Shown in pieces: positions 31,074 to 39,809 of a stretch of DNA of 43,150 nt. A model generated the notes under the pieces. The model was not told where the DNA came from and searched no databases. It saw only the letters and a list, made by a program, of their open reading frames with translations. The stretch lies in IMG/VR virus record IMGVR_UViG_3300009032_000005, positions 1-43,150 of that record. One strand, 5' to 3'. Made by a program: the position numbers and the translations under genes. This DNA comes from a virus. Numbering within the stretch: the stretch's first letter is position 1; every line of letters begins with the position of its first letter.

Positions 31074-31738
31074 ACCTCTTGCCAATCTCCTGCAAGGTGT
31101 CCTAGACGAGCATCTAGCTTAAGACTTTGCGCCTGTTCACCGCGCAAGGTTTGCTGCATACGCCCGCGAAACTGCTTTTCATACTTAGCTGCTTGTCCTG
31201 GGTTTGTGCCCATGTCTGTGACATATGCCCACGCAGCACCATACACAACTGCAAGATGATCTAAGTAAATCACCTGCGTCATGGGAAAAGGAATGGTAGG
31301 ACGCGCACGAGTAAGCACGTCAACATTGCCAGTAAAGCTACTTGGCCACACGACGAAAGGACGATTTGCCACTGCGCTACTTGGCTCAATGGCATGAACA
31401 TTGCCACTTGTAAAGTTTGCAATAGACCGTCGTGGAGAAACTTCTGCTAGCGGTTCCCCACCACCTGACCGCCATACATGGATTACATCACGAAACTCTG
31501 TGATGATGGTGCTACGTGCGCCCAACAAGTCACCCGTCAGCACACCATTCTGCACGGCAACAGTCCGTCGATCACGATAACCCAACCACACATGGTCTGG
31601 TTGATCGAACATTTCAAAGAATGCTTGCTCTACAAACAGCCGCATTCTTGGTGTGCCATATGTCTGCGTAGATACACCTGGCACTTGACTAAGCATAGTC
31701 ATCGCGTCATTCGTGATTGCCGTAACTGTAGAAGACAT
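31070..31738 (-). CDS. Head-tail adaptor protein (T7 gp11/P22 gp4-like)
   Basis: A 222-aa protein starting MSSTVTAITNDAMTMLSQVP with GAGG six bases upstream. The early helix pair, RMRLFVEQAFFEMFDQPDHV followed by WLGYRDRRTV, and a C-terminal helical part (LDHLAVVYGAAWAYVTD, ARLGHLAGDW) fit the tail tubular A/adaptor family that joins portal and nozzle. Its place directly before the nozzle gene supports this. Its last bases overlap the nozzle start. A strong stem-loop at 31759-31788 lies between it and the upstream structural gene. Confidence 0.75.
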   Translation of the reverse strand: MSSTVTAITNDAMTMLSQVPGVSTQTYGTPRMRLFVEQAFFEMFDQPDHVWLGYRDRRTVAVQNGVLTGDLLGARSTIITEFRDVIHVWRSGGGEPLAEVSPRRSIANFTSGNVHAIEPSSAVANRPFVVWPSSFTGNVDVLTRARPTIPFPMTQVIYLDHLAVVYGAAWAYVTDMGTNPGQAAKYEKQFRGRMQQTLRGEQAQSLKLDARLGHLAGDWQEV

Positions 31739-31758
31739 GGGCTACCTCACGCAACTGC

Positions 31759-31788
31759 GCGTAACAGAGTTTTGTAACTCTGTTACGC
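31759..31788 (-). other. Perfect 13-bp stem-loop between structural genes
   Basis: GCGTAACAGAGTT (31759-31771) and AACTCTGTTACGC (31776-31788) pair perfectly around a 4-base loop. No T-run follows on either strand, so it is not a classical terminator. It lies in the 63-bp gap downstream of the probable capsid-decoration gene and may stabilise the upstream mRNA end or attenuate transcription. Confidence 0.8.
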
Positions 31789-31801
31789 ACACTGTCACAA
31801 G

Positions 31802-32494
31802 CTACGCAGAATAATGCGGCATTCCATGCAGCCCACCACCAACCACCGAGTCGGTTGAGTTGTCAAACAAGAACGTCGCAGACAGGCGCGCAACACCCGT
31901 GAGTGTGGACGTATAGTTGTAACGACCACGAGGATCACTGCTTGTCGATGTGCCAGCCGTGAGGACAGGCGCAACCAACGTGCCAAGTGTTGCAGGAGCA
32001 CCTTCAAGTTCTTCTGAGAACGCCTTCACTGCCTTGAACGGCAAACCAAGCGATGCACCCCAGCCCACTGTTGCCGTTCGCCCAGCCGTTGCAGCATATG
32101 AAACGGACTTCAGATACTTGAAGCACTTTACACCAATCACTGGCGTAGCTCCATTGAGCGTCAGAAGTTCCGCGATAGGCTGCTGCATATAGTCCCAGCC
32201 AAAGACAGAAATCAGGGACGTTGCTGCACCATCAGCAACAACAGTAACATTGCGTCCCCAAAGACCATCAAGCTCAGTCACCAAAAGCTGACCGGCCGAC
32301 GCAAGAAGCGAGACTGCAGAAGCAATGGACGTAGCTCCTACAACGCCCGCAGCAGAAAGAGCAAGTGGTGTGCCAAAGTCCACACGCGAGATACCGCGCA
32401 TGTTAACCGTTGCATCATAGCTCATGTTAGGCACGTAACTGCTCATCCGCGCTGGGAAGAATGTAGGACGCGCGGCGATTTGATTGATAGCCAT
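31802..32494 (-). CDS. Putative virion structural protein, 230 aa
   Basis: Starts MAINQIAARPTFFPARMSSY with a strong AAGGAGGA upstream. The composition is rich in Ala, Gly, Ser, Thr and Val with few charges, typical of beta-rich virion proteins (TAGRTATVGWGASLGLPF, VLTAGTSTSSDPRGRYNY). It lies two genes after the major capsid gene and before a stable stem-loop, and it uses C-ending codons like the capsid gene, so an abundant decoration or head-completion protein is likely. No family is recognised. Confidence 0.7.
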   Translation of the reverse strand: MAINQIAARPTFFPARMSSYVPNMSYDATVNMRGISRVDFGTPLALSAAGVVGATSIASAVSLLASAGQLLVTELDGLWGRNVTVVADGAATSLISVFGWDYMQQPIAELLTLNGATPVIGVKCFKYLKSVSYAATAGRTATVGWGASLGLPFKAVKAFSEELEGAPATLGTLVAPVLTAGTSTSSDPRGRYNYTSTLTGVARLSATFLFDNSTDSVVGGGLHGMPHYSA

Positions 32495-32497
32495 GGA

Positions 32498-32899
32498 TTA
32501 GTCCTCCTTGTCAAGCGTTGACAAACCACCACGCTCGCGCGGAGCGTTCTTTGTCTTACGCATTACAGCGGCTTTCGGGGTTTGTGTTCCATCATTTGGA
32601 TACATGATCTGTCCACTCAGCATGTCCACAACAGGCATCTCACGCTCTAAACCAAGGCGTGCAATCTGTTCGTGATCATCACAAGCAACACAAATGCTGT
32701 GTCCGCTGGGGTAGTAAACCATGTAAACTTCAGTCTTGGTGACAGTCACACGATCAAACGATCGCATGATAAGCGTCTTCACATCACCATTCGGAAGATC
32801 AATGGTCTTGGCCTTCTCGTTGACGTGCATGACGGGAAACTCGAACGCGCCCCCCGTCAGCTTCTCAACTTCATGCCATGGACGCATATTTCTTGCCAT
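32498..32899 (-). CDS. Hypothetical head-region protein, 133 aa
   Basis: Starts MARNMRPWHEVEKLTGGAFE with GAGGAA upstream of ATG 32899. The middle is beta-rich (VTVTKTEVYMVYYPSGHSIC), with two nearby Cys (SICVACDDHE), and the C-terminus is basic and disordered (RKTKNAPRERGGLSTLDKED). It lies between the major capsid gene and the putative decoration gene, so a virion role is likely. A TGTCAA-N3-TTGACA sequence at 32509 falls in its last codons but has a 3-base centre and probably reflects coding. Confidence 0.7.
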   Translation of the reverse strand: MARNMRPWHEVEKLTGGAFEFPVMHVNEKAKTIDLPNGDVKTLIMRSFDRVTVTKTEVYMVYYPSGHSICVACDDHEQIARLGLEREMPVVDMLSGQIMYPNDGTQTPKAAVMRKTKNAPRERGGLSTLDKED

Positions 32900-32909
32900 T
32901 GTATGTTCC

Positions 32910-33878
32910 TCAGTTTGTCATCACCGCGTGAGTGCGGAAAGCCTTCCACAAGCAATACTGACCCTGCCACACGATGCGCGAACCCTCGGCATCAGTGTCC
33001 CATGGCGCAACAAGTTTCTTTGGCACCATGTTCACATGCTTGAGAACGTGCAGACGCAAAAACTCATCGTTGATGAAGTAGGCATAGTTCACCGGGCAAC
33101 GCTCGTCGTAAAGAATTGTGGTGTTGTTGTGCATGACGCCAGTGAAGCCAAGATCAAACATGCGTTGACCAGCTTTGCCTGCGGTCAATGGAATAGTGAT
33201 CTTGTCACGGACTGCTTGACGATACGAACGAAGCAAGTCACGCCCAATGAGAATGAGAGAAGGCTTGTCCGTGCCAACAGTCAAATCAAGCAAGACATCA
33301 TCGAAGGCTTCTTCGATGTTTGTGCTGTCGATGGCCCCTGCATAGATGTAGGCACTCGTGCGCCACTGTGCTTGTGTAGCGCGGTTGATGCCGCCAAGTG
33401 TTCCAGTGTTGGGGTTCGTCGGAATGAGTGAAGCAAGGCCAAGAGGATCATCACCACCACCAGCAGCATAGAGGTATTCGCTGAACTTCTCTTTGATAGA
33501 GCGTTCAAGAACCTTCATCTTGCCTTTGAGAATGTCGAAAATCTTGCCGTCACCTTGGTTCTCATCTTGCTCTTGATCGCTGATGATTACCGTGCCCGCG
33601 AAGCGAGACCAACCATACTCAACAGTCGCAAACTCGTCGGTCTGACCAACGGGAACAGGACTGTAGTATTTGTATGTGCCGACGTTGGGGTTGTTGCCCA
33701 CAACCAAAGGATTGCTAATCTGGTATCCACCAGACTCAAACTCCACACGGTCAGTTGCGAACACCCACGCCTGAAAGGCATTGGACATGATCGACGCCAT
33801 GATGAGTTTCTTGCGTGACCGCAGGAGCATACTGTGCGTAACAGTAGACACCGACGGAGTAATGGTTCCATTAGGCAT
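32910..33878 (-). CDS. Major capsid protein
   Basis: A 322-aa protein. It contains ERSIKEKFSEYLYAAGG, IEEAFDDVLLDLTVGTDKPS, VMHNNTTILYDERCPVNYAY and the C-terminal FINDEFLRLHVLKHVNMV, with WQGQYCLWKAFRTHAVMTN at the end. This late segment (FINDEFLRL...WQGQ) is typical of HK97-fold capsid proteins of podo- and siphoviruses annotated 'phage major capsid'. The order portal-scaffold-capsid supports the call. Codons are biased to C-ending forms, as expected of the most abundant virion protein. Confidence 0.85.
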   Translation of the reverse strand: MPNGTITPSVSTVTHSMLLRSRKKLIMASIMSNAFQAWVFATDRVEFESGGYQISNPLVVGNNPNVGTYKYYSPVPVGQTDEFATVEYGWSRFAGTVIISDQEQDENQGDGKIFDILKGKMKVLERSIKEKFSEYLYAAGGGDDPLGLASLIPTNPNTGTLGGINRATQAQWRTSAYIYAGAIDSTNIEEAFDDVLLDLTVGTDKPSLILIGRDLLRSYRQAVRDKITIPLTAGKAGQRMFDLGFTGVMHNNTTILYDERCPVNYAYFINDEFLRLHVLKHVNMVPKKLVAPWDTDAEGSRIVWQGQYCLWKAFRTHAVMTN

Positions 33879-33904
33879 TTGCGTTGCTCACTTTACTGTT
33901 GCCG

Positions 33905-35047
33905 TTATCCAGGTTGCGAATACTGTTCCCGAAGGGATTGAACAATGGCGTCCCACGAAGCATCACCAGCCATCTCAACTACTTGATTAGTTGGTGTTGC
34001 AAGATACGCATTACTGCGTCCATTGGGGAGTGGTTGTCTCTGTCTCGCAGCCTGTTCGGCTGGTAAAGGCTGACTCGGCGCATCGCCGGTGTTACGTGCA
34101 ACAAGTTGATCTACAAGAGGCTTACGCACGTCTAGTCCGTGTAGCATTGCATACTCAACAATCTCCAAGTATGCAGCTTGCAGTGTCTTTCCAGGGTTGC
34201 TCACCAACAGATTTTCGATGAGCGGAAGATGAACCGTGGCAGTTTGATGGGTTGAGAGAAAAGAGTCAAGCTCTTTTTTTGCTTCGTATAGGCCCCTCTC
34301 CTGAGCTTGGCTTGCTTGGCGTTCCTGCAACAACGGTCCAAACTTGCGATCAATCATGCCTTCAATCATGGATGGATTGAGTGTGCCCGTTTCATTCAAC
34401 CACGGCAACTCTACACCACTAGCAAGCAACTCACTGACAACTTGCTTTAGTGTATTGCTGGGGTCGCGGTTGAAGTCTCCCATGATCCGCATGGCAGCCG
34501 TTCGTTGCTCAGGATTGAGCCCATACTGCGTGCCTGCGTGATCTGCTTGCTTGTATGCGTCAACCTGTGCGCGCAACTGCGTAACTTCTTGCCCGGCCTG
34601 CCGAGCATTTTGTCCTTGCTGTTGCGCCATCTCATAGAACCTACGCGCAGCACCAGCAGGCACAACTACTTGACCCGTCTTCGGATCAACTAGGTTTTGT
34701 GCTTTAGTTGTTTCGTCTTGGACAGCGACAAGACCATCTGCTCTCGTTGTTCTATGAGCCGTTGGTGTGTCACTCTGTCGCGGGCTGCTTGGATTATCTG
34801 TTCCAGGAGTGTCTTGATTGTTGGGGCTTGCAGGATTTGGCGCTGCTTGCGTTTCTTTTCCCGCAGTATCACTTGGCCGGTCATTCGTTGATGCTGTAGC
34901 CGTGTCAGCGGCTTCGTTCTCCGCATCATCATCATCAATCCCCGGAATACTTGCGAAGATGCCATCCTCGGTGGACAACAAACTATCACGATCTCCATTG
35001 CCTTCAATCGTGCTGGAGAAAACACGACGTTCATTAACTTGCATCAC
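33905..35047 (-). CDS. Capsid scaffolding protein
   Basis: A 380-aa, highly charged, mostly helical protein starting MMQVNERRVFSSTIEG. Acidic and disordered N-terminal sequence (PGIDDDDAENEAADTATAST) is followed by Pro/Thr-rich spacer and coiled-coil segments (ARQAGQEVTQLRAQVDAYKQ, QERGLYEAKKELDSFLS). The position between portal and major capsid, the length and the composition are standard for podovirus scaffolding proteins, which guide procapsid assembly and leave the mature head. Confidence 0.8.
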   Translation of the reverse strand: MMQVNERRVFSSTIEGNGDRDSLLSTEDGIFASIPGIDDDDAENEAADTATASTNDRPSDTAGKETQAAPNPASPNNQDTPGTDNPSSPRQSDTPTAHRTTRADGLVAVQDETTKAQNLVDPKTGQVVVPAGAARRFYEMAQQQGQNARQAGQEVTQLRAQVDAYKQADHAGTQYGLNPEQRTAAMRIMGDFNRDPSNTLKQVVSELLASGVELPWLNETGTLNPSMIEGMIDRKFGPLLQERQASQAQERGLYEAKKELDSFLSTHQTATVHLPLIENLLVSNPGKTLQAAYLEIVEYAMLHGLDVRKPLVDQLVARNTGDAPSQPLPAEQAARQRQPLPNGRSNAYLATPTNQVVEMAGDASWDAIVQSLREQYSQPG

Positions 35048-35056
35048 TTGTCTCTC

Positions 35057-37297
35057 TTACTGAGGTTGTTGGGGAGATAGAATAGACTGAGCAATTTGCT
35101 CAGGAGGCACGCCTTGGGCAAGTGCTGCACCAATTGTCTTCAACGCTTCGGGAGGCAATTGACTTAGTGCTTTCGTAACCAACAGAATAATTTGTTGTGG
35201 GTTTCCCGCACCCATAGAGGCGTCAGGAGCACCGCTAGTTGGAACAGGAGAACCACTGTCTCCGGGATCAGCAGGGCCAGCACCTTGCCCTTGCCCTTGC
35301 GCGACAATTTCTTCTTCAATCGCTTCCCAATCTTCTTTCGTGAATACTACACTATCAAAGGTTGTTGAGAACAAGTCGAGCACTGCCTTAAGCACTTGGC
35401 CTGGGGCTGTTTTAGACAACTGTGAGAGGATTTGTGCAATTTCCAGTGCTTCTTGCTTCTTCGCTGCACCCGTCAATTTCTGTGACGAGCCTCCTACACA
35501 CATGATTGACTTTGCATCGAAGTCTGTCAAAGGATTGATGGCTTTCCAGAACTCTGTAACGTCCATGTTGATCATTTGAGTAACTTGGTCAGCCTTCATA
35601 AATTGCAAACACAGTTGTGCAATCTTCCAGCCTACATCACCAATGGCATCTTCTACAGCGTCAAGCCGCTCATCATTGCGTGAGTTGCCCATGGTAGCAT
35701 AGTAATCAACTGCTTTGTTCGTGGTGTTAGTCTTGAACTGACCACCACGCTGCGCTTCATTTGTTGCATCAATGCGATCAATGGCACTATAGATAGGCCC
35801 TTTATCAAACAACTGCATGAATTGCATTGATGGTGGCGTGAGTGAAAACACCATATCCTTGGGGTTCATTCCATCTGGCACTTTCAATCCCGTGATTGTA
35901 TCCTTTGCACCAGTGAGTATCTTCTCTGCATCAACGCGGTCCATGAGATTAGCATTGTAGAAGATGTTCCTGCGTGCCCACTGCCTTGCACGAGCCATCT
36001 CATCATTGACTGCGTTCAACTCATCTTGTTGTGAGAGATAGTAACTCACAGGCCCCTTTGCATACTTGTTGTTCGGGCTCTCGTGAAAGAACAACGGTGT
36101 TACAGGAAAGAATGTATCCAGCTTAAGAGGATCATCCCACACCCAAATAGGCCATGTCCAGTCTTTAGCGTTATACATTTCTACACGACGAGTAGCGCGA
36201 TCCCATACATACCAAACCTCAGTGCGTTTGGCTTTCTCGAAGCTATCTTTATCGCTGCCGTAGCCGTAGGATGTGCTATCGGAATTGTCAAAGATTGAGT
36301 ATGCTTCTGTGTCTGCGGCAGAGTCACCAGTAACAATGTGAGTGGGTGCATAGATGCTTCTCCACTCACCATCATCTCCTTTGCCTAACTTCTTGGCATA
36401 CATGGCACGCACATATGCAGTTGGCAGCATACCCTTAATCATAATCCAGTTTGCATCAGTCAACCACAGAAAGTCTTCTGCATCAGTGTCAACCAACACA
36501 CAACTAGGATCATGCAAGCGCACCCAGGGACCACCAGGCAGCAGAAACTCAATCTTTTCTTCTAGCGCAAGTAGCTTACCCTCAATTTCCTCAATCTCAG
36601 TCTGGGACTTGGCAACAGCAAACTCCTTACTTAATGCTTCAAGTTGCTTGTATGCTTCTTCACTACTCTCACCTTTAATTGTGTAGCCTGTTTCAAACCA
36701 CGCAAGGTTCGTCAACAGTGCAAGTGTAATTGCTCGCTTGGCCAAGGGCTTGAGATGCACGCCCGGCTTACTTTTCATGGCAAACAACACGTTCACTAGC
36801 TTTGCAACAGCCCGTGCCCGCTGTTCATTGCTGTTGTTGTCTTCGCCCTTCTCTGCATCACTGGTGCGAGGCCGCCTGTCTGGCTGTGCAGTAGCAGTGA
36901 GAACGGGGTTCTTTGCATAGAGATTAGGCACAATCCCCCGAATGTTTGAATAGACGATGTTCTCTGTCATCATTGCGCTGTCAGTTAAGCGACGCCCGGA
37001 GTAGCGCGCAGAACTATTGCGCGACGAGCCCTCACGCATACTTGACTGATCTTGATCGTAATACGCTTTTGCTTCTTCCCACGCACCCTTAACATCTTCC
37101 ATCGCCTTTTCAGCAATGCGCTTACGATGTTTCCACAATTTCCCACGCATCTTACTGACAGGGATTTTCGTGTCACCGACCATCTGATATACAGGTTGTG
37201 CAGGCTTGTTGCTTGCCCCGTCAAACCCCATAGTTTGAAAGGCTTTGTCAAGCGGGGCTGCATCAACAGGATCACCCGGCGGAATGATATCAGACAT
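35057..37297 (-). CDS. Portal protein
   Basis: A 746-aa protein starting MSDIIPPGDPVDAAP at ATG 37297, overlapping the terminase stop (TAATG) with GAGG upstream; a longer frame from 37357 would overlap the terminase. SSARYSGRRLTDSAMMTENIV, YSNIRGIVPNLYAKNPVLT, NDEMARARQWARRNIFYNAN and IDATNEAQRGGQF are typical of large P22-like portals (P22 gp1 is 725 aa). A basic/acidic coiled region (EEAYKQLEALSKEF...) and a Pro/Gly/Gln-rich C-terminal tail are also seen. The portal forms the DNA entry and exit ring and lies between the large terminase and scaffold genes. Confidence 0.88.
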   Translation of the reverse strand: MSDIIPPGDPVDAAPLDKAFQTMGFDGASNKPAQPVYQMVGDTKIPVSKMRGKLWKHRKRIAEKAMEDVKGAWEEAKAYYDQDQSSMREGSSRNSSARYSGRRLTDSAMMTENIVYSNIRGIVPNLYAKNPVLTATAQPDRRPRTSDAEKGEDNNSNEQRARAVAKLVNVLFAMKSKPGVHLKPLAKRAITLALLTNLAWFETGYTIKGESSEEAYKQLEALSKEFAVAKSQTEIEEIEGKLLALEEKIEFLLPGGPWVRLHDPSCVLVDTDAEDFLWLTDANWIMIKGMLPTAYVRAMYAKKLGKGDDGEWRSIYAPTHIVTGDSAADTEAYSIFDNSDSTSYGYGSDKDSFEKAKRTEVWYVWDRATRRVEMYNAKDWTWPIWVWDDPLKLDTFFPVTPLFFHESPNNKYAKGPVSYYLSQQDELNAVNDEMARARQWARRNIFYNANLMDRVDAEKILTGAKDTITGLKVPDGMNPKDMVFSLTPPSMQFMQLFDKGPIYSAIDRIDATNEAQRGGQFKTNTTNKAVDYYATMGNSRNDERLDAVEDAIGDVGWKIAQLCLQFMKADQVTQMINMDVTEFWKAINPLTDFDAKSIMCVGGSSQKLTGAAKKQEALEIAQILSQLSKTAPGQVLKAVLDLFSTTFDSVVFTKEDWEAIEEEIVAQGQGQGAGPADPGDSGSPVPTSGAPDASMGAGNPQQIILLVTKALSQLPPEALKTIGAALAQGVPPEQIAQSILSPQQPQ

Positions 37298-38838
37298 TAC
37301 TTGTGCCTCGGTAAAGTGTTGACACCCGTTGACATAGCATCTTGCCACGTCATCCAAGAAGGCTTGGTATGTAAAGCAACGCGAACAGGCTGTAACGCGG
37401 GCTTACGTGTCAGGATATACTTGATCGTGTCCATTGCGTGGTCATTTCGGTCAAGTGGCTTCTCTGCACTGATACCTGCGGCGTCACGCTTGATGTAGTA
37501 GTCACTGATCTCTACTTCAATGAATGACAGACCACTACAGAAATACAGGTAAGGTGCAGGAGCTAACTCTGTTGTAGGATGCTCATGTCGTGACATTGGT
37601 GTGAGATACTGACCCATTTTAGCAATGCCGGCTGTGATGTTATTTGCACCACGCTGCATGACAATGCCTTCTTCTGCAAACATTGCCGCAACTGTGGTGC
37701 CGATCTTACCTCCTTGAGTATGACGACGAAACAGCGACGGGTCAGCAAACATTGGAACATCCGCAGGCACACCATGCTTAAGACGAATTAATTTAATGTC
37801 ATCAGCTAAATCATTGATTTGTTGGTTCGCATGATAGAACCCATCTACTACAATCACATTGCCAAAGGGATCAGTCAATGACAGTAAATAACACGCAGGC
37901 ACCTGAATGCCATGATCGTATCCCTCAGACCAATCAATGTCATAGCCAGCCTCTACCAAGTTTGCAATGTAATTATCAATCAACTCAGCAGTCAGCAGAT
38001 GCACCATAGGATCAAACTGCGGATACACCAAGCCCTCTAATGCGCCCCATTTACCAAAGATGAACCTGTCACGCATTGACGCATTGGTGAATGTCGCAAG
38101 CATTCCACGAATGTAGCTATCACCTACGTTATGCACGTTCTCATACGTGGTGCCTTCAAACAACTCAATGATCGGCTTAGGCATTAGGTTGTCATCAAGG
38201 ACAGGCTTGCCATCATTGTCTACGTCTACAAGCAATGATGCAGTAACACGCCCACGCTGAAACTCATGCAGCGGCTTAACCAACTCACGATATGTCCAGT
38301 TGCGGTTGGGGTTGAGCGTAGCAATGAACATCTGCGGACCTAGCTTCGGCATAGTAGGATCGTCGCCAGTATATTCCGTTGTGCCACGCAGACGCCCCAT
38401 CAAATCCATGAAGTCTTTATGGCTGAACTCAGGGTCTTCTAATTGATCTACAATGATCCAGTCATATGTAGCGGACAGAAGGTTGCTTTTAGTTTCCTCT
38501 GTATTTACACCGCGCTGTGCAACATAGCGAAAGTTAATTGACGAGCCATTAGTAAGAATGAGTGTATTGTCATCCTTTACTGGAAGTCGCTTAATCCATG
38601 CCTTTGGGCACCACGCAAGAAACTCTTTACGAATGGTGTCGTTGAGCTTGGGATATGTTGCGCGGGCAATCAATCCATTGCTGCCAGGATATTCATTTGC
38701 AAACTGTAATCCCTTGATACACGATGCAGCGGTCTTACCGTTACCGTAGCCTCCACCAATAATCTGCACCTTTGCACGAGAGGCTAAAAACCTTTCGTGC
38801 ATTCCTCCCGCAATGATGTTGTAAGTTTTTTGGGCCAT
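37297..38838 (-). CDS. terL: Terminase large subunit
   Basis: A 513-aa packaging motor. Walker A GGGYGNGKT at residues 28-36, Walker B WIIVDQLED near residue 130 (the usual catalytic Glu comes one residue later than in the DE pairing), motif III-like FIATLNPNRN, and an RNase H-type nuclease with DIDWSEGYDHGIQVPACY, where the first metal-binding Asp lies, and EKPLDRNDHAMDTIKY near the C-terminus. It cuts and pumps DNA into proheads with the small terminase and portal. Starts ATG 38838 directly after the previous TAA. Confidence 0.92.
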   Translation of the reverse strand: MAQKTYNIIAGGMHERFLASRAKVQIIGGGYGNGKTAASCIKGLQFANEYPGSNGLIARATYPKLNDTIRKEFLAWCPKAWIKRLPVKDDNTLILTNGSSINFRYVAQRGVNTEETKSNLLSATYDWIIVDQLEDPEFSHKDFMDLMGRLRGTTEYTGDDPTMPKLGPQMFIATLNPNRNWTYRELVKPLHEFQRGRVTASLLVDVDNDGKPVLDDNLMPKPIIELFEGTTYENVHNVGDSYIRGMLATFTNASMRDRFIFGKWGALEGLVYPQFDPMVHLLTAELIDNYIANLVEAGYDIDWSEGYDHGIQVPACYLLSLTDPFGNVIVVDGFYHANQQINDLADDIKLIRLKHGVPADVPMFADPSLFRRHTQGGKIGTTVAAMFAEEGIVMQRGANNITAGIAKMGQYLTPMSRHEHPTTELAPAPYLYFCSGLSFIEVEISDYYIKRDAAGISAEKPLDRNDHAMDTIKYILTRKPALQPVRVALHTKPSWMTWQDAMSTGVNTLPRHK

Positions 38839-39192
38839 TTACATACCCACAGCACGACCATAAGAAACGGTCACAAGTTGCGTTGCTCCTGTATTGTTCT
38901 GCACATTTAACGCAGTAGCAGTTGTTGGGATGCTAACTACAACACCCTCAACGTCAAAGTTGTTCTGGCCCGCAACAACGGCAACATTGTTCCATGCAAA
39001 TGCCGCAGATGCAGCACCCCCACTTGCTAGCGCAGCCTTAATCGCTGTAGCTGATACGAAGTGGATTTTTGCGTGTGAGTCAATCGTCCATGACTTTGAG
39101 GGATCATTCGCACTATTCATGCGAGTAAGAGGGAATGACCCCGTTGCACCACTGGCAATGCTGAGTGTATTTGTCGTGCGAGTGACGATCAT
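38839..39192 (-). CDS. Hypothetical protein between small and large terminase, 117 aa
   Basis: Starts MIVTRTTNTLSIASGATGSF. It is uncharged and beta-rich, with Ala/Gly/Thr/Val blocks (ALASGGAASAAFAWNNVAVV, STTATALNVQNNTG-like segments), like a small jelly-roll virion protein. It lies between the two terminase genes and shares TAATG-type overlaps on both sides. A decoration or head-fibre role is possible from composition; no family is recognised. Confidence 0.65.
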   Translation of the reverse strand: MIVTRTTNTLSIASGATGSFPLTRMNSANDPSKSWTIDSHAKIHFVSATAIKAALASGGAASAAFAWNNVAVVAGQNNFDVEGVVVSIPTTATALNVQNNTGATQLVTVSYGRAVGM

Positions 39193-39809
39193 TATATGGT
39201 ATCCTCAAGGTCAATGGTTATGGGCAACGCACGTTCATCTTTCGTGATGACAACAATCCGCAACTCATTGTTTCGTGCTTCTCTCGTTACTCCATTATCC
39301 ACAGGACGAAGCCCCGCACGATCCAACACTTGAGTAGAGGCAGCCAAGCGAACCTCTTGCTTTCCTTTATCCATCAACTGCACCATTGTATCTAGTGCTT
39401 TCTGAGAATGCAAAGCAAACGCTGATCTTACATCTTCCTTTGCCGCGATCACTAGATTTTCTACAAGCGCATTGTGCATGGTAGTGTATGCAGGCAATGC
39501 CTTGATGCGTGTTACTTGCGTAACAGTAATGTTTGCAGTAAGTGCAATCTCCTCGTCATTCAGTCCGAACAACGTATAACTGAGGACCACACTTATTGCA
39601 TTCATCGTGCGCGGCAAGTCAGGCAAGTCTTGTGTTGTTCGACGGGTCTTCAACACCAACGCCTGTGCTTCAAGTGGCGTTGGTATTTCGATCACATCAA
39701 CCGTTCCATCTGCCCCTTGCTCACTAAGTTTCACAACACGCCCATCAGGAAAGACAAGCGTGCCATCAGCAAGTATCAGTGGGGCAGTAGCATCAACAAC
39801 ATCACTCAT
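39192..39809 (-). CDS. Terminase small subunit, putative
   Basis: A 205-aa protein starting MSDVVDATAPLILADGTLVF. After a beta-rich N-terminus comes a helix-turn-helix-like segment (LNDEEIALTANITVTQVTRI) and a helical region (NLVIAAKEDVRSAFALHSQ, EVRLAASTQVLDRAG). HTH followed by a helical oligomerisation region, located just before the large terminase, is the usual pattern of small subunits that recognise the packaging site. The last part with IVVITKDERALPITID is beta-like. Sequence support alone is moderate; position strengthens it. Confidence 0.65.
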   Translation of the reverse strand: MSDVVDATAPLILADGTLVFPDGRVVKLSEQGADGTVDVIEIPTPLEAQALVLKTRRTTQDLPDLPRTMNAISVVLSYTLFGLNDEEIALTANITVTQVTRIKALPAYTTMHNALVENLVIAAKEDVRSAFALHSQKALDTMVQLMDKGKQEVRLAASTQVLDRAGLRPVDNGVTREARNNELRIVVITKDERALPITIDLEDTI

